Below are positions 37,004 to 47,499 of a stretch of 64,000 nucleotides of DNA, in pieces. The notes beneath the pieces are model-generated. The model was not told where the DNA came from and did not search any database. It worked only from the letters and a program-made list of their open reading frames with translations. Each line of letters opens with the position of its first letter. Positions within the stretch are counted from its first letter, which is position 1. The DNA comes from Ganoderma boninense (lineage: Eukaryota; Basidiomycota; Agaricomycetes; Polyporales; Polyporaceae): contig CM035315.1 in assembly GCA_002900995.3 (NCBI GenBank), forward strand, positions 2,449,826-2,513,825, in the 5' to 3' direction. The position numbers and the translations under genes were made by a program.

Positions 37004-38879
37004 ATGTCGCTATCAATTGTGCGTCGATGGGGCTGCGCATCTTTGCACCAGTCCCGATGCGCCCGGGCTTATTGCACCACGTCAGACCCGTTCAAGATCC
37101 TATTTTTCGGGCGAGACGAATTTTCTTGTCTAGTCCTCCAGCAAGTGCTTGAAGCAAAAGGTATGGATCCAGTATTACGAGTATATATTGTCTACTGAGC
37201 CAACCAGATGTCTACCAGGAAGTGCAGATAGTCACACAACCCGACGTCAAGGTCGGTAGACGCGGTTCGGAGCTCTCAATATGTTCGTAAGAGCCGCTCA
37301 CAATGGGCACACGATGACTCCACGGACTGATATAATGGCATTCAGCACCGTTGAGGATTATGGCCGAGCATTCTGGGTTCCAAGTCCACACAATCCCTGA
37401 GGAGCGGTCCAAGTTCAAGACGTGGCAGGTGCGCTCCAGCCCCCTCGTTTCGTCCTCTGGCTAATGAACTGACACGATGTAGGCCCCTCCCCCGTTTAAA
37501 TTGGACCCAACGAAAACTGCAGACCTCGGCTCCTTTCCCCACCATCTCCTCGTCACTGCATCCTTCGGTCGAATTCTGCCCAACTCCCTGCTCAACCTTT
37601 TTCTGCCAACACGAAGGTTGAACGTGCACCCCTCGCTCCTCCCTGCGTACCGTGGTGCTGCACCCATACAGCATGCATTTATCGACGGCCAACACGAGAC
37701 AGGTGTATGTGTCATTGAAATGACGGAACGCAAGAAGGGGATCGATTCGGGGGCCATCTGGCGCTCCGCGCGAACGGCACGTTCACTTCAACCTCAACGA
37801 ACCTGAGATCTTGCACTAACCACCAGCGGTACAGACAGTACCAGAATCGGCGACTTTCCGGACACTCCGTGACTCGCTGGCGGTAACAGGTGGCCAGCTC
37901 CTCGTATCGGTTCTGAGGGATATGTTGGCGGGCAAGGTCAGCTCTTGAACGGTGGTAAAATGAACAGAATTGGATACAGATCTCATCGCCGTCTTTTGTA
38001 GGACACCCGAACGCCGCAACCGGAGGACTCAGATGCACCTCGTGCGCCTCTCATCACCGCGGAGCATTCGAAGGTCGACTTCAGGACGATGACCGCGGCT
38101 CGGATTGTCGGGACCTATCGCGCAATCTCACATCAGGTGTGTCCACCGGCGAACCTTCTCCCAAATATGCGCATAGACGGACACGTACGAGTCTGGGTGG
38201 AGATGGTGGTTATGACCACAGCTGTGCCTCCATGGCCCGATTTGGATGTGGTTATATGCGCTGTGAGGTCGCGTCCCGAAGTGCATTTGTGTAAGAGTAG
38301 GTTGTTTGGGATGACGAAGTGTACTTCGGGACGGGGGGTCGTCTGTCAATATTGACCCCAACGTAGTTGTCTCCCCGGTCGCCGGTCTCTTTCCGGTTGC
38401 CATCCCCGTCCGAGGGGGGGGTCCTCTTCTGATATCCTTCGTTGCATCGTCATTGTCGCGACTCTAACGCCGCGTGGTGGTGTCTTGCAGAACCCGTGAC
38501 GACGATGTTGAAGATCGGCAGGACTCTCCAGCTGCACAACCCCAGCGTCTTCACCGCGCAACACTCGGACATACAGAGCCACCTCCCGGTGGAGGGCGCG
38601 GCGACCTACCACCCCACGACCAAGACGCTTGTCGTGCGCTGCGCCGAGAACACCTACCTTGGTGTCCCAGAGGTATGTCGCTGGCCCGGCACCGTGCACT
38701 GATGCATAGCCCGTGGTTCTGACGGACTCCCCGCATCGTAGGTGCGGCAGCAAGACCGCCGTCTGCTGAGCGCCAAGCAGTGGTGGAACGGCGTGACGCC
38801 GGGGATGCGGCTGACAGAAGGAACCGAGGGACCCGTGCACTTCACCTCTTTTGATTCTACGTCAGCTGTCAACCATTAG
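37004..38879 (+). CDS. FMT1: Methionyl-tRNA formyltransferase, mitochondrial
   Basis: Formylates initiator Met-tRNA for mitochondrial translation, using 10-formyl-THF. The N-terminus MSLSIVRRWGCASLHQSRCA is basic and aromatic, fitting a mitochondrial presequence. Then ILFFGRDEFSCLVLQQVLEA, VQIVTQPDVKVGRRG, PLRIMAEHSGFQVHTIP and LVTASFGRILPNSLL lead to the core NVHPSLLPAYRGAAPIQHAF with TGVCVIEM and GIDSGAIW (catalytic N-H-D region of formyl transferases). Later exons give LRDSLAVTGGQLLVSVLRDM and TAARIVGTYRAISHQ, then the C-terminal domain EPVTTMLKIGRTLQLHN to WWNGVTPGMRLTEG and the stop at 38877-38879. The gap between ISHQ (ends 38136) and EPVTT (starts about 38492) is about 355 nt and a direct join is one base out of phase, so a small unrecognised exon or damage lies there. 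Confidence 0.88.
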
Positions 38880-39478
38880 ACCACGGTGGCGATTGTTAGC
38901 GATCGCGAGTGGACGAAGGACCCCCTGGGCACACCGGGAGCCAGTCTCTCCCGTGGCTACTGTCCTGATCACTGTCCCTCTCACTTGGTATAATTCAAGG
39001 GGTCCATTGTTTTCTTCCCGACGACTCTTCGGGTCCGACGCTCTTGCTCTCCATTCCACCCGCCGTGCGCTCCCCTCGTTAGGCGCCTATTTTCAGTGCT
39101 AGCACTCAAAACCCTGAAATGACATATCTCAGGTGTCCGACCAATTCGGTTCAAACTTGGCATAAAAATATGTTTGGGACCTACTGTCGGGACTTGGAAG
39201 CGGGGAAGCAACATATCAGGCGAGGGCGCTTCTCGTCGCTCGATGGATCGGTGGCGCAGCCTATCGGCGACGTGCGGGAGAATTTGACTGAAATTGCTCG
39301 GCTTTGTCTGGTTTTGTGTGGTTTTGTGCACCCCACATCGGCACCTTCAAATTTGGGTGATAGAGTTTGTCCATCCGAGCCTTCTTCCTTTCTCTCTTTC
39401 CCTCCTCATCTGACTGTTACAAGCTCTGACCCCGTTCGGACCTCATGCATCATGGACGACATTAACAATCATCTCTAG
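38880..39478. other. Intergenic region, upstream of the F-box gene
   Basis: Between FMT1 and the first secure F-box exon. A frame at 39119-39478 ends in TAG exactly where an acceptor (ATCTCTAG) precedes the F-box exon, so the real first exon of the F-box gene may hide here. No other feature. Confidence 0.4.
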
Positions 39479-41200
39479 GCCTCCATCCAGGTTCTTACCA
39501 ACGCCGATCTTCTCCATGCCATCTTCACCTTCATACCCTGGGCGTCGGAGAAGCGGGACAGCCATCTCGCACGATGCGCTACTGTCTGTCGCACATTCCA
39601 TGAACCCACCATCCGAGTCCTATGGAGAGAGTTGGAATCCTTACTTCCGTTGTGGCACCTGCTGGCGCCGCCCAACATCCTATTCCCCTCCGATGATGCG
39701 GTCGATGACGAAATTCAGCATTATCTCGAAGCAGTAAACACATTTTGTCTTCAATCATTCCCATCTTGCTCATAGGTTCCGTCGTAGATCAGCTTTGCCC
39801 AGCTTTACCTTGACCCGACACGATGGGATCGCCTTCTGCTTCATGCTGCACATATCCGGTCATTGTCTTGTCGCACTCACACCTCGGCAGCGGTAGAAGC
39901 TTCGAGCGGCCCTCTCATACAGGCTGTCATCATGCAGAATGGCGGAAGGACTGTTCTCCCGCTCCTACGATCCATGAACTGGCATTCCTGCAACTCTCCG
40001 TGGGATGGCGCCGTAATCCCCTTCTTCACGTCGACACTCCGCCACGTTGGTCTCACCACATCGTCTGCGGAGGGACCGAGCGCACAGCTCCTGTGCAGGC
40101 TACGCGAATCGTGTCCGGCCTTGGAGAGCATATATATAAATCATGTCTCCCCAGCACTCGTCCAAGAGCTGCTCCATTTCAATCGACTCCACAAGGTTGC
40201 GATACATCATATTTCGGGCCCGGAACATTTCCGGACGATCGTCACTGCGAAACCAGGCCTTATCTCTCTTCGTGTATTCGACGTCGTAGGCCCCTGGGCT
40301 ACCCCCGGTCCCATTATCTCTGTTCGCGACCTTCACGTACTGGCTGTGACGGGAACTGCACCGGCTCTCTCTGGCCTCTTCACTTGCGCCCGTTTTCACA
40401 CGCTGGAGAGCGCAAACCTCCGCGTAACCAGCTCCCTCGAAGTAAATCTTGGCTCTAGGGACATCGTCGCCTTGCTCGGCCTGTTCTACACTGCCATATC
40501 CACCAGCCGCGTCCACACCCTCAACCTCTCGCTGGTGCCGGCGTCGCAGCTTCCCAATGACGCTTTCCCGCCCCTTCGCAGCCTTCTCGCGGCCATCCTC
40601 CCCCTCCGCGAACTGCGCACCTTCACCCTCACCGGCTTGCTCCAAGTCATGCCCGTCGACGACGCGGACTTCGCCGCCCTCGCAAGCGCATGGCCGCAGC
40701 TCGAGAGCCTCCGCATCGGTGGCGGCACGACGAGCCAGTCTGCGGTGTCGCTGGGCGCGCTGCACCACCTCGCAAACGCCTGCCAGAGCCTCAGAGAGCT
40801 GTCGCTCCCCGGCTTGGTCTACCCCGCCATTGGGGTGCACGCGATCCCCGCGCGTCCGCTTCCGGATCCCTCAAGCTCCGCGCGTCCGCTGCACCCTCTC
40901 CGGAGCCTGCATGTGCGAATCGTGTTGGTCCCGAAGACGGACGCACCGAGTATCTCCGACGAGGCTGCGGAGGCGACGGCGCGGTACCTGCTCGACTTGT
41001 TCCCGTGCCTGGACGGCTCGGAGTATAAGCCTACACCCGCCCCACCACACGAGCCCAGTCCAGAGCCTGGGCCCCAGAGGAGAAGAAGATTCAGGATGTC
41101 GTCGTTTGTTGTGTACGACGGGCGATGGTGGAAGGTCTCCGCCCGTATCTACGCCATCTGTGCCGCGCGCGAGGAGGTGGAGGTTTTGTCTTCCGCTTGA
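39479..41200 (+). CDS. F-box protein with leucine-rich C-terminal part
   Basis: Exons 39479-39733 and 39788-41200 join in frame and give at least 554 residues. The first reads LTNADLLHAIFTFIPWASEK, RDSHLARCATVCRTFHEP and VLWRELESLLPLW, a standard agaricomycete F-box. The rest is a leucine-rich solenoid (HIRSLSCRTHTS, FFTSTLRHVGLTTSS, SCPALESIYINHVSP, RELRTFTLTGLLQVMP, AWPQLESLRIGGGTT, ACQSLRELSLPGLVYP). F-box proteins are substrate receptors of SCF ubiquitin ligases; the target is unknown. The start is not identified: upstream in frame is ATG-GAC-GAC-ATT (39446) but it runs into TAG at 39476 just before the exon. That TAG doubles as a splice acceptor, so a separate upstream first exon is the likeliest explanation. 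Otherwise the gene has lost its start. Confidence 0.8.
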
Positions 41201-41724
41201 AGCGTCTTCGGTGCCAATGGGCAGTGCTGCAGACCTTCAAGCTTTTTCTGCTCGTTGGACGTCCTCCGTTCTCGTTTTCCCGCATTATAAAGCCAATACA
41301 TCCAAGTGAAGGATCATATTTATGTTTCGAAGGGCGACGGGCTGTTTGGATGTCCTTTAAGGTGAGACGTCTGCATTTTGGGATGGGATTCTTTCGATTT
41401 GACCTTTCTTTCTCGCACGATACAGGGGTATTGTACTCGGACGTTCTACAACTCAAGAATTGCCAACTGTATTGGTCGAGTCAGCCGTCCTTTCGGCACA
41501 GAAGCAACGGATCCCTCCTTCATTGGCTTCTGCAGCGGCTGACGGTCCCAGTCCAGCCAACTGTTAGCCCAGCGGCCATCAGTCAAAATCAGCCAACGGC
41601 TACATGAACGGTCAACCTCAACCCATCCACCGACAACGATCGGCGACCACTGAACCCGTACCACTACGTCGCTGTTATCCGCCGATTCGTTCCGCACCTT
41701 GACCACCGTCCACCACTGGCAGCC
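41201..41724. other. Intergenic region, no gene seen
   Basis: 3' flank of the F-box gene and promoter of the secreted protein at 41725. A plus-strand frame at 41125-41607 is a continuation shadow without a domain. Confidence 0.5.
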
Positions 41725-42364
41725 ATGCGCACCTTGACACCCACAGTCGTCTTCTCCGGCATCCTGGCCACGCTCACGGTGACGCGCGCCACCGCCTTCG
41801 CAAAGCCCGGCGGAGTCGTCGTGTGGTCCCACCACGGGAAGACAGAGTCCCCGACGGAGGGGGCCGCGATCAAGCCCGGGGACGCGTTCCCCTTCTCGTA
41901 CCGTCAGGCGAACATGTGCCAGGACGACGCGGTCAAGGTCTCGTCGTACCTCAGCAGGGCCCCGCCCGCGCAGACCGCGGTGCTGCCCAGCGGGCAGCTC
42001 GCGCCCGGCAGCTTCGCGCACCACTTCGGGGACTGGACGGTCAGCAACTGGGGTGAGTGCGGCGACGAGTCGGATGCCGTCCGCGTTATTGAGGCGTAGT
42101 ATACGGAAACGAAGCTGAAGCTCACTGGTTTGATTTGACAGGGCTGCCGTCGAAGAATCCTCCCCCGGCGACGCTGGTCATGCCCGTTTTGGAGGGGACG
42201 CCGCGCAGAACGCCAATGTGGTTCACCGTGGTGGAGAATTATGCCGACTGTCCGGTGCGCACGAGCTTCTTTCACTCTTGTAAAGATCTGACTATAAAGC
42301 ACCACAGCCGCATGGGCAACCGAACTGGTTTGGACTGTCCACGACTCCGGTCGTGTACAATTGA
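41725..42364 (+). CDS. Small secreted protein with signal peptide
   Basis: Exons 41725-42052, 42142-42254 and 42308-42364 join in frame to 165 residues. The start gives a signal peptide (hydrophobic VVFSGILATLTVTRATAFA, cleavage after about residue 26). The mature part reads VVVWSHHGKTESPTEGAAIK, PGDAFPFSYRQANMCQDDAV, FAHHFGDWTVSNWGLPS, MWFTVVENYADCP and ends FGLSTTPVVYN. The PGDAFPFSYR..N.C start and PVVYN end fit a family of small secreted proteins common in Polyporales that I recognise only by pattern and cannot name. The last exon was chosen over read-through because it gives this typical ending and removes a long frame without coding character. No catalytic motif; likely extracellular. 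Confidence 0.8.
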
Positions 42365-42702
42365 CGTGGGGGAACGGGGGTCATTGTTCCCCAGCCAGCT
42401 GCAGATATGTTTCGTATTTTGTTTATTAGGTGGCGATGACTTGTTCCGGGATGCGTCTATAGGCGAGGACTCAGATTGTGGGCGGACTATTCTCATCTAT
42501 CAATTTGTGTGTTTCCTTTGTGTTTTGCTTAGGCACTCGGCCACGCTTTGTGGCCACTCGGCTGGGCACCGACCGCTTGGGCTAGTGCTTTACGCGCGCC
42601 ACTCACGCACTTGCGCATTCTTCTCCTCCTTATAACCCGACCGTGCCTCCCTATGATTTTCGCAGGACCCACTTCGCACCCCTCGCACCACTCGCATTCA
42701 CC
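42365..42702. other. Promoter region of BTB gene 5
   Basis: 338 nt between the secreted-protein stop and the BTB gene 5 ATG. A TATAA motif occurs near 42630. Nothing else seen. Confidence 0.45.
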
Positions 42703-43789
42703 ATGTCTTCGACGCCTTCTCAAGTCCAGAAGCACGAGCGCGACGGTGACTGCTCCTCTCCGTCCAACCACCCGACCGGTGCGCTCGCCGACCTCACTCG
42801 CGACACGGATTTCTGGTTCGAAGACGGCAACGTCGTCCTCGTCGCCCGCAACACAGGCTTCAAGGTGTACAAGGGACTGCTCGCGTCTCAGTCTCCCATT
42901 TTCCAGGACCTCTTCGCCTCCGCCAGCCACGCCGAAGAGACGTACGAGGGCTGCCCTGTGGTTAGGTTGTGCGACACCCCGGAGGGCCTCCGGTATCTCC
43001 TCCCCTACCTGCTCCCATCCACATATGTTTCGTGAGTTACTATCTCTCTCTTCTCCACTCTTCATATAGTAATCACCCAGGGTCGTGAGCAGCATCCCTA
43101 CCAGGGTCAACATGGACTTGGAGAACGAGTACAAGCGGCTCTCCACCCTCATCCTCCTCGCGGACAAATACCAGCTCGAGTCCATCGCGCACCAAGCCAT
43201 CGAGTGTCTGAAGACCGCGTTCCCAATTAACTTCGACCAGTGGGACGCTCGCCCCGAAGCCGACGGTCTGCACGCCCGGGCGGGCTGCGAGCCGTCCACC
43301 AGCCACCGCCTCCATGCCATCGACGCGGTGCACCTCGCGCGGATCACCCACACGACTAGCGTCCTGCCCCTTGCGCTCTACCACTGTGCCCTCCTCGGAG
43401 ACAAGGCCGCCAAAGGTTGGACGCGCGAGGAAGGCACGGTGCAGCAGCTCGCTGCCGTGGACCTGGAGCGCGCGCTCGGTGGCTACAAGCAGCTGTGCGA
43501 GAAGAGGACGGGGTTCCTCGCTGGGCTGTTCGACGCGGCCCCCAGTGCGGGATGCAGGACTCCTATCATGTGTGGGGAGCTGCTGCAGATCCTGTGGGAG
43601 AAGGGCGAACGGGTGTACGAGACTCCGGCGCTCCTGCACCGGCCTTCAGGGTGGACGTTCAGGCTGCCGCTCTGCCAGCCATGCACTAGCGAGCTAGAGG
43701 TACGGGAGAATGCACAGCGGCGCGAACTGTGGAAGGAGCTTCCAGATATCTTCGGGTTGTCGGAGAAGGTGAAGGTGTGGGAGGAGTAG
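42703..43789 (+). CDS. BTB/POZ-domain protein (BTB gene 5)
   Basis: Exons 42703-43031 and 43081-43789 give 345 residues. The BTB fold is at residues about 27-108: LTRDTDFWFEDGNVVLVARN, TGFKVYKGLLASQSPIFQDL, GCPVVRLCDTPEGLRYLL. The second exon has LSTLILLADKYQLESIAHQA, IDAVHLARITHTTSVLPLAL, GWTREEGTVQQL, GYKQLCEKRTGFLAGLF, AGCRTPIMC, the C-x-x-C pair CQPC and the ending RRELWKELPDIFGLSEKVK. It is intact and shares its intron position with the minus-strand copies at 12.3-29.4 kb. An upstream in-frame ATG-less extension from 42643 is not needed; the ATG at 42703 sits in a good context. A decayed copy of its central part lies downstream at 45508. Confidence 0.88.
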
Positions 43790-44510
43790 CTCACGATCAG
43801 TGTGTGGAAGACAACGACTAGCTGGGCTGGAGGAACTGCTGAGGTAGTTTCAAATATATAGTGACCGATACAGAACTTGGATATGCAGTCATGGATAAGG
43901 ATGGGGATCGTTTGGATACGCACTGTCAATTTGTACAGACTGTTAACCATAGTACTTCAGCGAGGCTGGGTGTCGTCACGGCCCTGGTCGAGCATGCTCT
44001 CAATAGAGCCTGGTTGGATCCCAAACTCACTGAGATGACATTAGTGAACAACATTAAGTCTTTCAGAGACTAGTTTGGGAGGAGGAAGACAGGCTACGTG
44101 ACACTGGTGGTGAGTCGTGCACTCACTCAACCACTGCCGGTCGGTCCGGACGTTCCGGGACAATAGACGCCTATCGTGGAGGCAGTCAACTGGCAGTCAG
44201 TGCACTGTACTTGCCACGTTGTGACGCGCGCATTCTCAATGCAACCGCGATGTACCGACGCCCGACACGAAGGATGTTCATGTGCAATGTGCAAATTCTA
44301 CCTCTCAGAGTCTCCTGGTGTCCACCACATCAGCTCCCCAACATGCTGGCGAGTCTAGCCGCATCATGGAGGTCTCCTCCGAGCGACGAGGTACTGAAGC
44401 ACCTGCTGTGCGTCGTCGGGATTGAGCAGAGACCATATCATGATGGGGGTGGGTGGATTACGCTCCCCATGGTGTGCGGAGCTATTGATTTTTTCGTCAA
44501 CCTGGCTGCG

Positions 44511-44672
44511 ATTGACCTCACTCCCAGGAACTTCTTGGAACGCCTGTCATCCATTTACTCGAGCTCGTGGCTTCAGGAATATGCCTCTCGTGTGCGCAAA
44601 ATTACTATTGACTCATCCCTCCGTGTTTCCGACCTCACTACAAGAGTAGTACACGGCATTTTCTGGGATCAG
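44511..44672 (+). pseudogene. F-box/LRR-like gene fragment
   Basis: The frame reads IDLTPRNFLERLSSIYSSSW, then LQEYASRVRKITIDSSLRVS and VVHGIFWDQ, ending at a possible GTGTGT donor. The pattern (a helix ending YASRVRKI then a strand) is that seen after the F-box in agaricomycete F-box proteins. No F-box or continuation in frame is found, so it is probably a relic. Confidence 0.35.
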
Positions 44673-45507
44673 GTGTGTCTCTCCTCTTCGCCTGCCAGTG
44701 TCGCAGTCCAGCGTCAACTTGAAGATTAGATGACGGTACTGTATTATAATGATGGCATCCTGCTTCTAGGTGAGCTTTCGGTCATAGAGCCTTGCTTCCT
44801 TCTATGTTCCAATGACCAGCTATAACATTTCGGCGCTGTATTGGATACTGAGCCCGGGCAGGTGTCTGTCGGAAAATAACTTATCGAGCGCTCTCGTCTT
44901 TCAGGCTGTCAACCTCCGCGGCCCAGGTAGCATGTAGCTTGAAGCTACCATTATACCCGTGCGTTCATCCCACTGAGTTGACTTCTAGGGCCCACTGCCA
45001 GTGGCCTATGCCTTCCCTCATTTCTGTTGACGGCTCTCCGAAGCTTGTGAACAGGGCCCACATTTGGACGAAACGAAGGGTTCAAGGATTGTCGGATGAC
45101 AGTGTACCAACATTTTTGATGCCCTATATTCCATCCTTGAATTCAGTGGCTGTTAATTCCGACCATCGCCGTCATTAGTAGTGAGGTTCGCAGACTGTGA
45201 TAGTTTTCGTGTCGGAATTGCTCCCACCGGTTGCGGTGTGTATTCGTTTTCAGCCTTGCCATCGAAGTCTGTCGATAATTAAACCGCTAACACTAGTGAA
45301 TTTGACAGCAATAACGACGAGCATGCTCTGCACCTGGGCTGAATAAGGTGTGCTTTAGAGCCATTTGCCTGATGATTACTACGGGTCAAGTAATAATAAT
45401 TGTAATATGCCACTGCTGGATGTGAGCTTGAAGCATAGTGCAGGCGCGCGCTACAAAGGTTACGTTCAGACGGGGCGCACATACTTATGGAACTTCAAAT
45501 TTTCAAA

Positions 45508-45621
45508 GCTGACAGCTTGCATGCACCGGCAGACTCCGAGCCATCCACCATTCACCGCCGCCGTGCCATCGGCGCGGTGCATCTCTCGCCGCGGATCACC
45601 CACATACCGAGTCACAGTGTT
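45508..45621 (+). pseudogene. Relic of the middle of a BTB gene 5-like protein
   Basis: The frame reads ADSLHAPADSEPSTIHRRRA then IGAVHLSPRITHIPSHSV. BTB gene 5 reads ADGLHARAGCEPSTSHRLHA then IDAVHLARITHTTSVLP at the same place. The match stops abruptly on both sides. It is a decayed partial copy of BTB gene 5 on the same strand, about 2.2 kb downstream. Confidence 0.65.
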
Positions 45622-46200
45622 CATGAGTTGCGTACTGCAAGCGTGTCCAGGCTCTCATATTCCGACGATCCATTCAGAGGCTTACGTGCCGACCTCGATG
45701 GGAATCCAATCCTACAGTCGGGGACTCCAATGGACCTCCCATGCCTGGGACCAGCTACAGTAGATACTACAACATTGACTAGGTCCAAGTCTACTACGAA
45801 CTGTAGGGCGGGGCCATGGGAGGTCGGCGAAATGCATGGCCTATCAGGCCATCGTTTTGAAGACCTGGTTCAAGTACTAGGCTGCCCAGCTACACTAGAT
45901 CCCCAGCCACACCTGCATCACAGGAAATGAAGCAATCGATCACGAGGCCAACCTCCGCGCTGCATGGGTAAAATCCAGCCCGTGTTCTACCCTTCCAAGC
46001 ATACTTTGCAAGCCCCGCCATTAGAGCGTCTCCGCTGTCAAGCAGCACCTACTGCAGACGTTCTCTAACGATACCACTGCACAGTCTGGATGTCAAGCTA
46101 TCGCGGCTGATGGCTCCGCTTGCTCGCTCGCCTACCTTGGCACCCCTTGTTGCACATACCTACTAGGAGAGAGCTTACGCAGGCCAAACGCCGAGAGCAA

Positions 46201-46209
46201 TATATAAAG
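46201..46209 (+). promoter_or_regulatory. TATA box of the 8-Cys secreted protein
   Basis: TATATAAAG about 144 nt upstream of the ATG at 46353, on the correct strand. Confidence 0.55.
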
Positions 46210-46352
46210 ACCTGAGTCGCGATGGCCGTTAACCAGGTTCCAACCTACAACCATCTCATCTCTACCAGCGGTCAGTCCAGCCAGTCACCGACACTCTCCT
46301 ATGCCCACTCACTAATCATAGTACTATCAGACAGCCAGACACCACCGTAGAC

Positions 46353-46604
46353 ATGCCCAGTCTCTCCGCACTCGTCCGTGTCGCGCTCGTCCTCGCGGTT
46401 GCAGCGCAGGGCGCACTCGCGCAACACTGCGTCTGCCAGGACAGCAGCGGTTCAGCGGACCCCTATGTCTCCCAGACTTGCTGCTCGCAGACGGGCGGCG
46501 TGTGGGACGCCCAGCGGCTTTCCTGCGACGTCGAGAATCGCCAGAGCCTGTTTACCAACTGCTGCATTGACAACAACCGCCCGTACCAGGCTTGCTACGA
46601 ATAG
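46353..46604 (+). CDS. 8-Cys small secreted protein
   Basis: A single-exon 83-residue protein. The signal peptide has the hydrophobic core VRVALVLAVAAQG and a likely cleavage after ALA (about residue 23). The mature peptide of about 60 residues holds eight cysteines in the order C-x-C-x14-CC-x13-C-x11-CC-x9-C. It is not a hydrophobin, whose spacing is C-CC-C-C-CC-C, and has no Arg/Lys-rich or catalytic region. It could be an effector-like or wall-associated peptide; I cannot name its family. It sits at the left end of the 10-Cys secreted-protein array, but its sequence is unrelated to those proteins. Confidence 0.75.
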   Translation: MPSLSALVRVALVLAVAAQGALAQHCVCQDSSGSADPYVSQTCCSQTGGVWDAQRLSCDVENRQSLFTNCCIDNNRPYQACYE

Positions 46605-46998
46605 GTAGGTCCAATTCGCACTTGTGGAGCATCCACTTGCTGACGAATGCATGTGTGGCTTAGACACACTGACTGTCGTATTCGACGCCGCTGGGAGGGG
46701 AGCCAGAGCGTCAGAAGGAGGTGGTGAATTGAAGGGGGCATTCCTGGGCAGTTAGGACTCGATCCGTGCCCGCTGGGTTCTTGACTTGTAATTCAACTTA
46801 CGAGCACCCCGCATCGTTATGTAAATGTGATAGCGCTCGCATTTCCCGGAGAAAAAGCCCTGAGTGTGAGATGCTTGTCGCAACAAGGGAAATCCGAGGC
46901 CATGATCATCCCTTCGATGCTGGAAGATTGTGCATACATACCTTCCTCCCTTTTTCCCGCCTCCGGCCATGCAACGTACCGACTAGAACTCACCCCAG
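46605..46998. other. Intergenic region, no gene seen
   Basis: Between the 8-Cys gene and the decayed 10-Cys copy A. No TATA box or signal-peptide exon comparable to those of copies B-E is found here, which suggests copy A has lost its promoter and first exon. Confidence 0.45.
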
Positions 46999-47360
46999 CC
47001 TCCTGCGTACCTCGCCTCCCATGATGAGAGCCTGAGGATGAACTGGCTCAAGATGAGGGCCGACACCAACATCACCTACATCAGCGCCCCTCAAGGCTTT
47101 CAACCCGCACGCGCCTTGCGGTTCGACCATAACGGTGACATACTGCACGAAGCGCGCGGCGGCGTGTATGGTGCCTCGTGCTCAGTGGCCGACGTGCCTC
47201 GACGCCCCGGACACGAACTGCCTCGCCGCGACCAACAACGTGGCCTTGCGCGACCTCGCCGGGTGCGGTCACAGCTGCCACGACCTCGCCACCTGCGACA
47301 CGCCCCCTAGACAATCGATTCTGCTACACGCCCGGCGTGCAATCCATGGCGGTGCCCTTG
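46999..47360 (+). pseudogene. Decayed 10-Cys secreted protein (copy A)
   Basis: Aligns along its length with the last exon of copies B-E. It begins PPAYLASHDESLRMNWLKMR after a CCCCAG acceptor-like site, then loses the frame; the later part CLDAPDTNCLAATNN and CGHSCHDLATC is found in another frame, and the ending is shifted again. At nucleotide level it is closest to copy B. With no signal exon and at least two frameshifts it cannot make the protein. Confidence 0.8.
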
Positions 47361-47499
47361 GTCCGAGTTTTCGACGAAGATATTGTTGTCCGAGACGCTG
47401 CTAGCGCCGCCCGCGAGCTCGACGCTGACTGCGAGCCTGGTCCCTCTAGGCGAATGGCAAACGTAAACGGTCAACGGTAAATGGCAAATAGGACCATAC

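Larger units (their letters stand above)
43790..46352. other. Gene-poor region with decayed F-box and BTB fragments
   Basis: About 2.6 kb without an intact gene. It contains an F-box-like fragment (44511-44672), unassigned frames at 44939-45178 and a BTB fragment (45508-45621), then the promoter of the 8-Cys secreted protein. The region marks the left edge of the rearranged secreted-protein block. Confidence 0.45.

Noticed and set aside
38860..38885. tRNA-like string (minus-strand GGTCTAATGGTT) at the FMT1 stop
   Set aside because: No acceptor stem, anticodon arm or B-box can be built around it, and it overlaps the FMT1 coding end.
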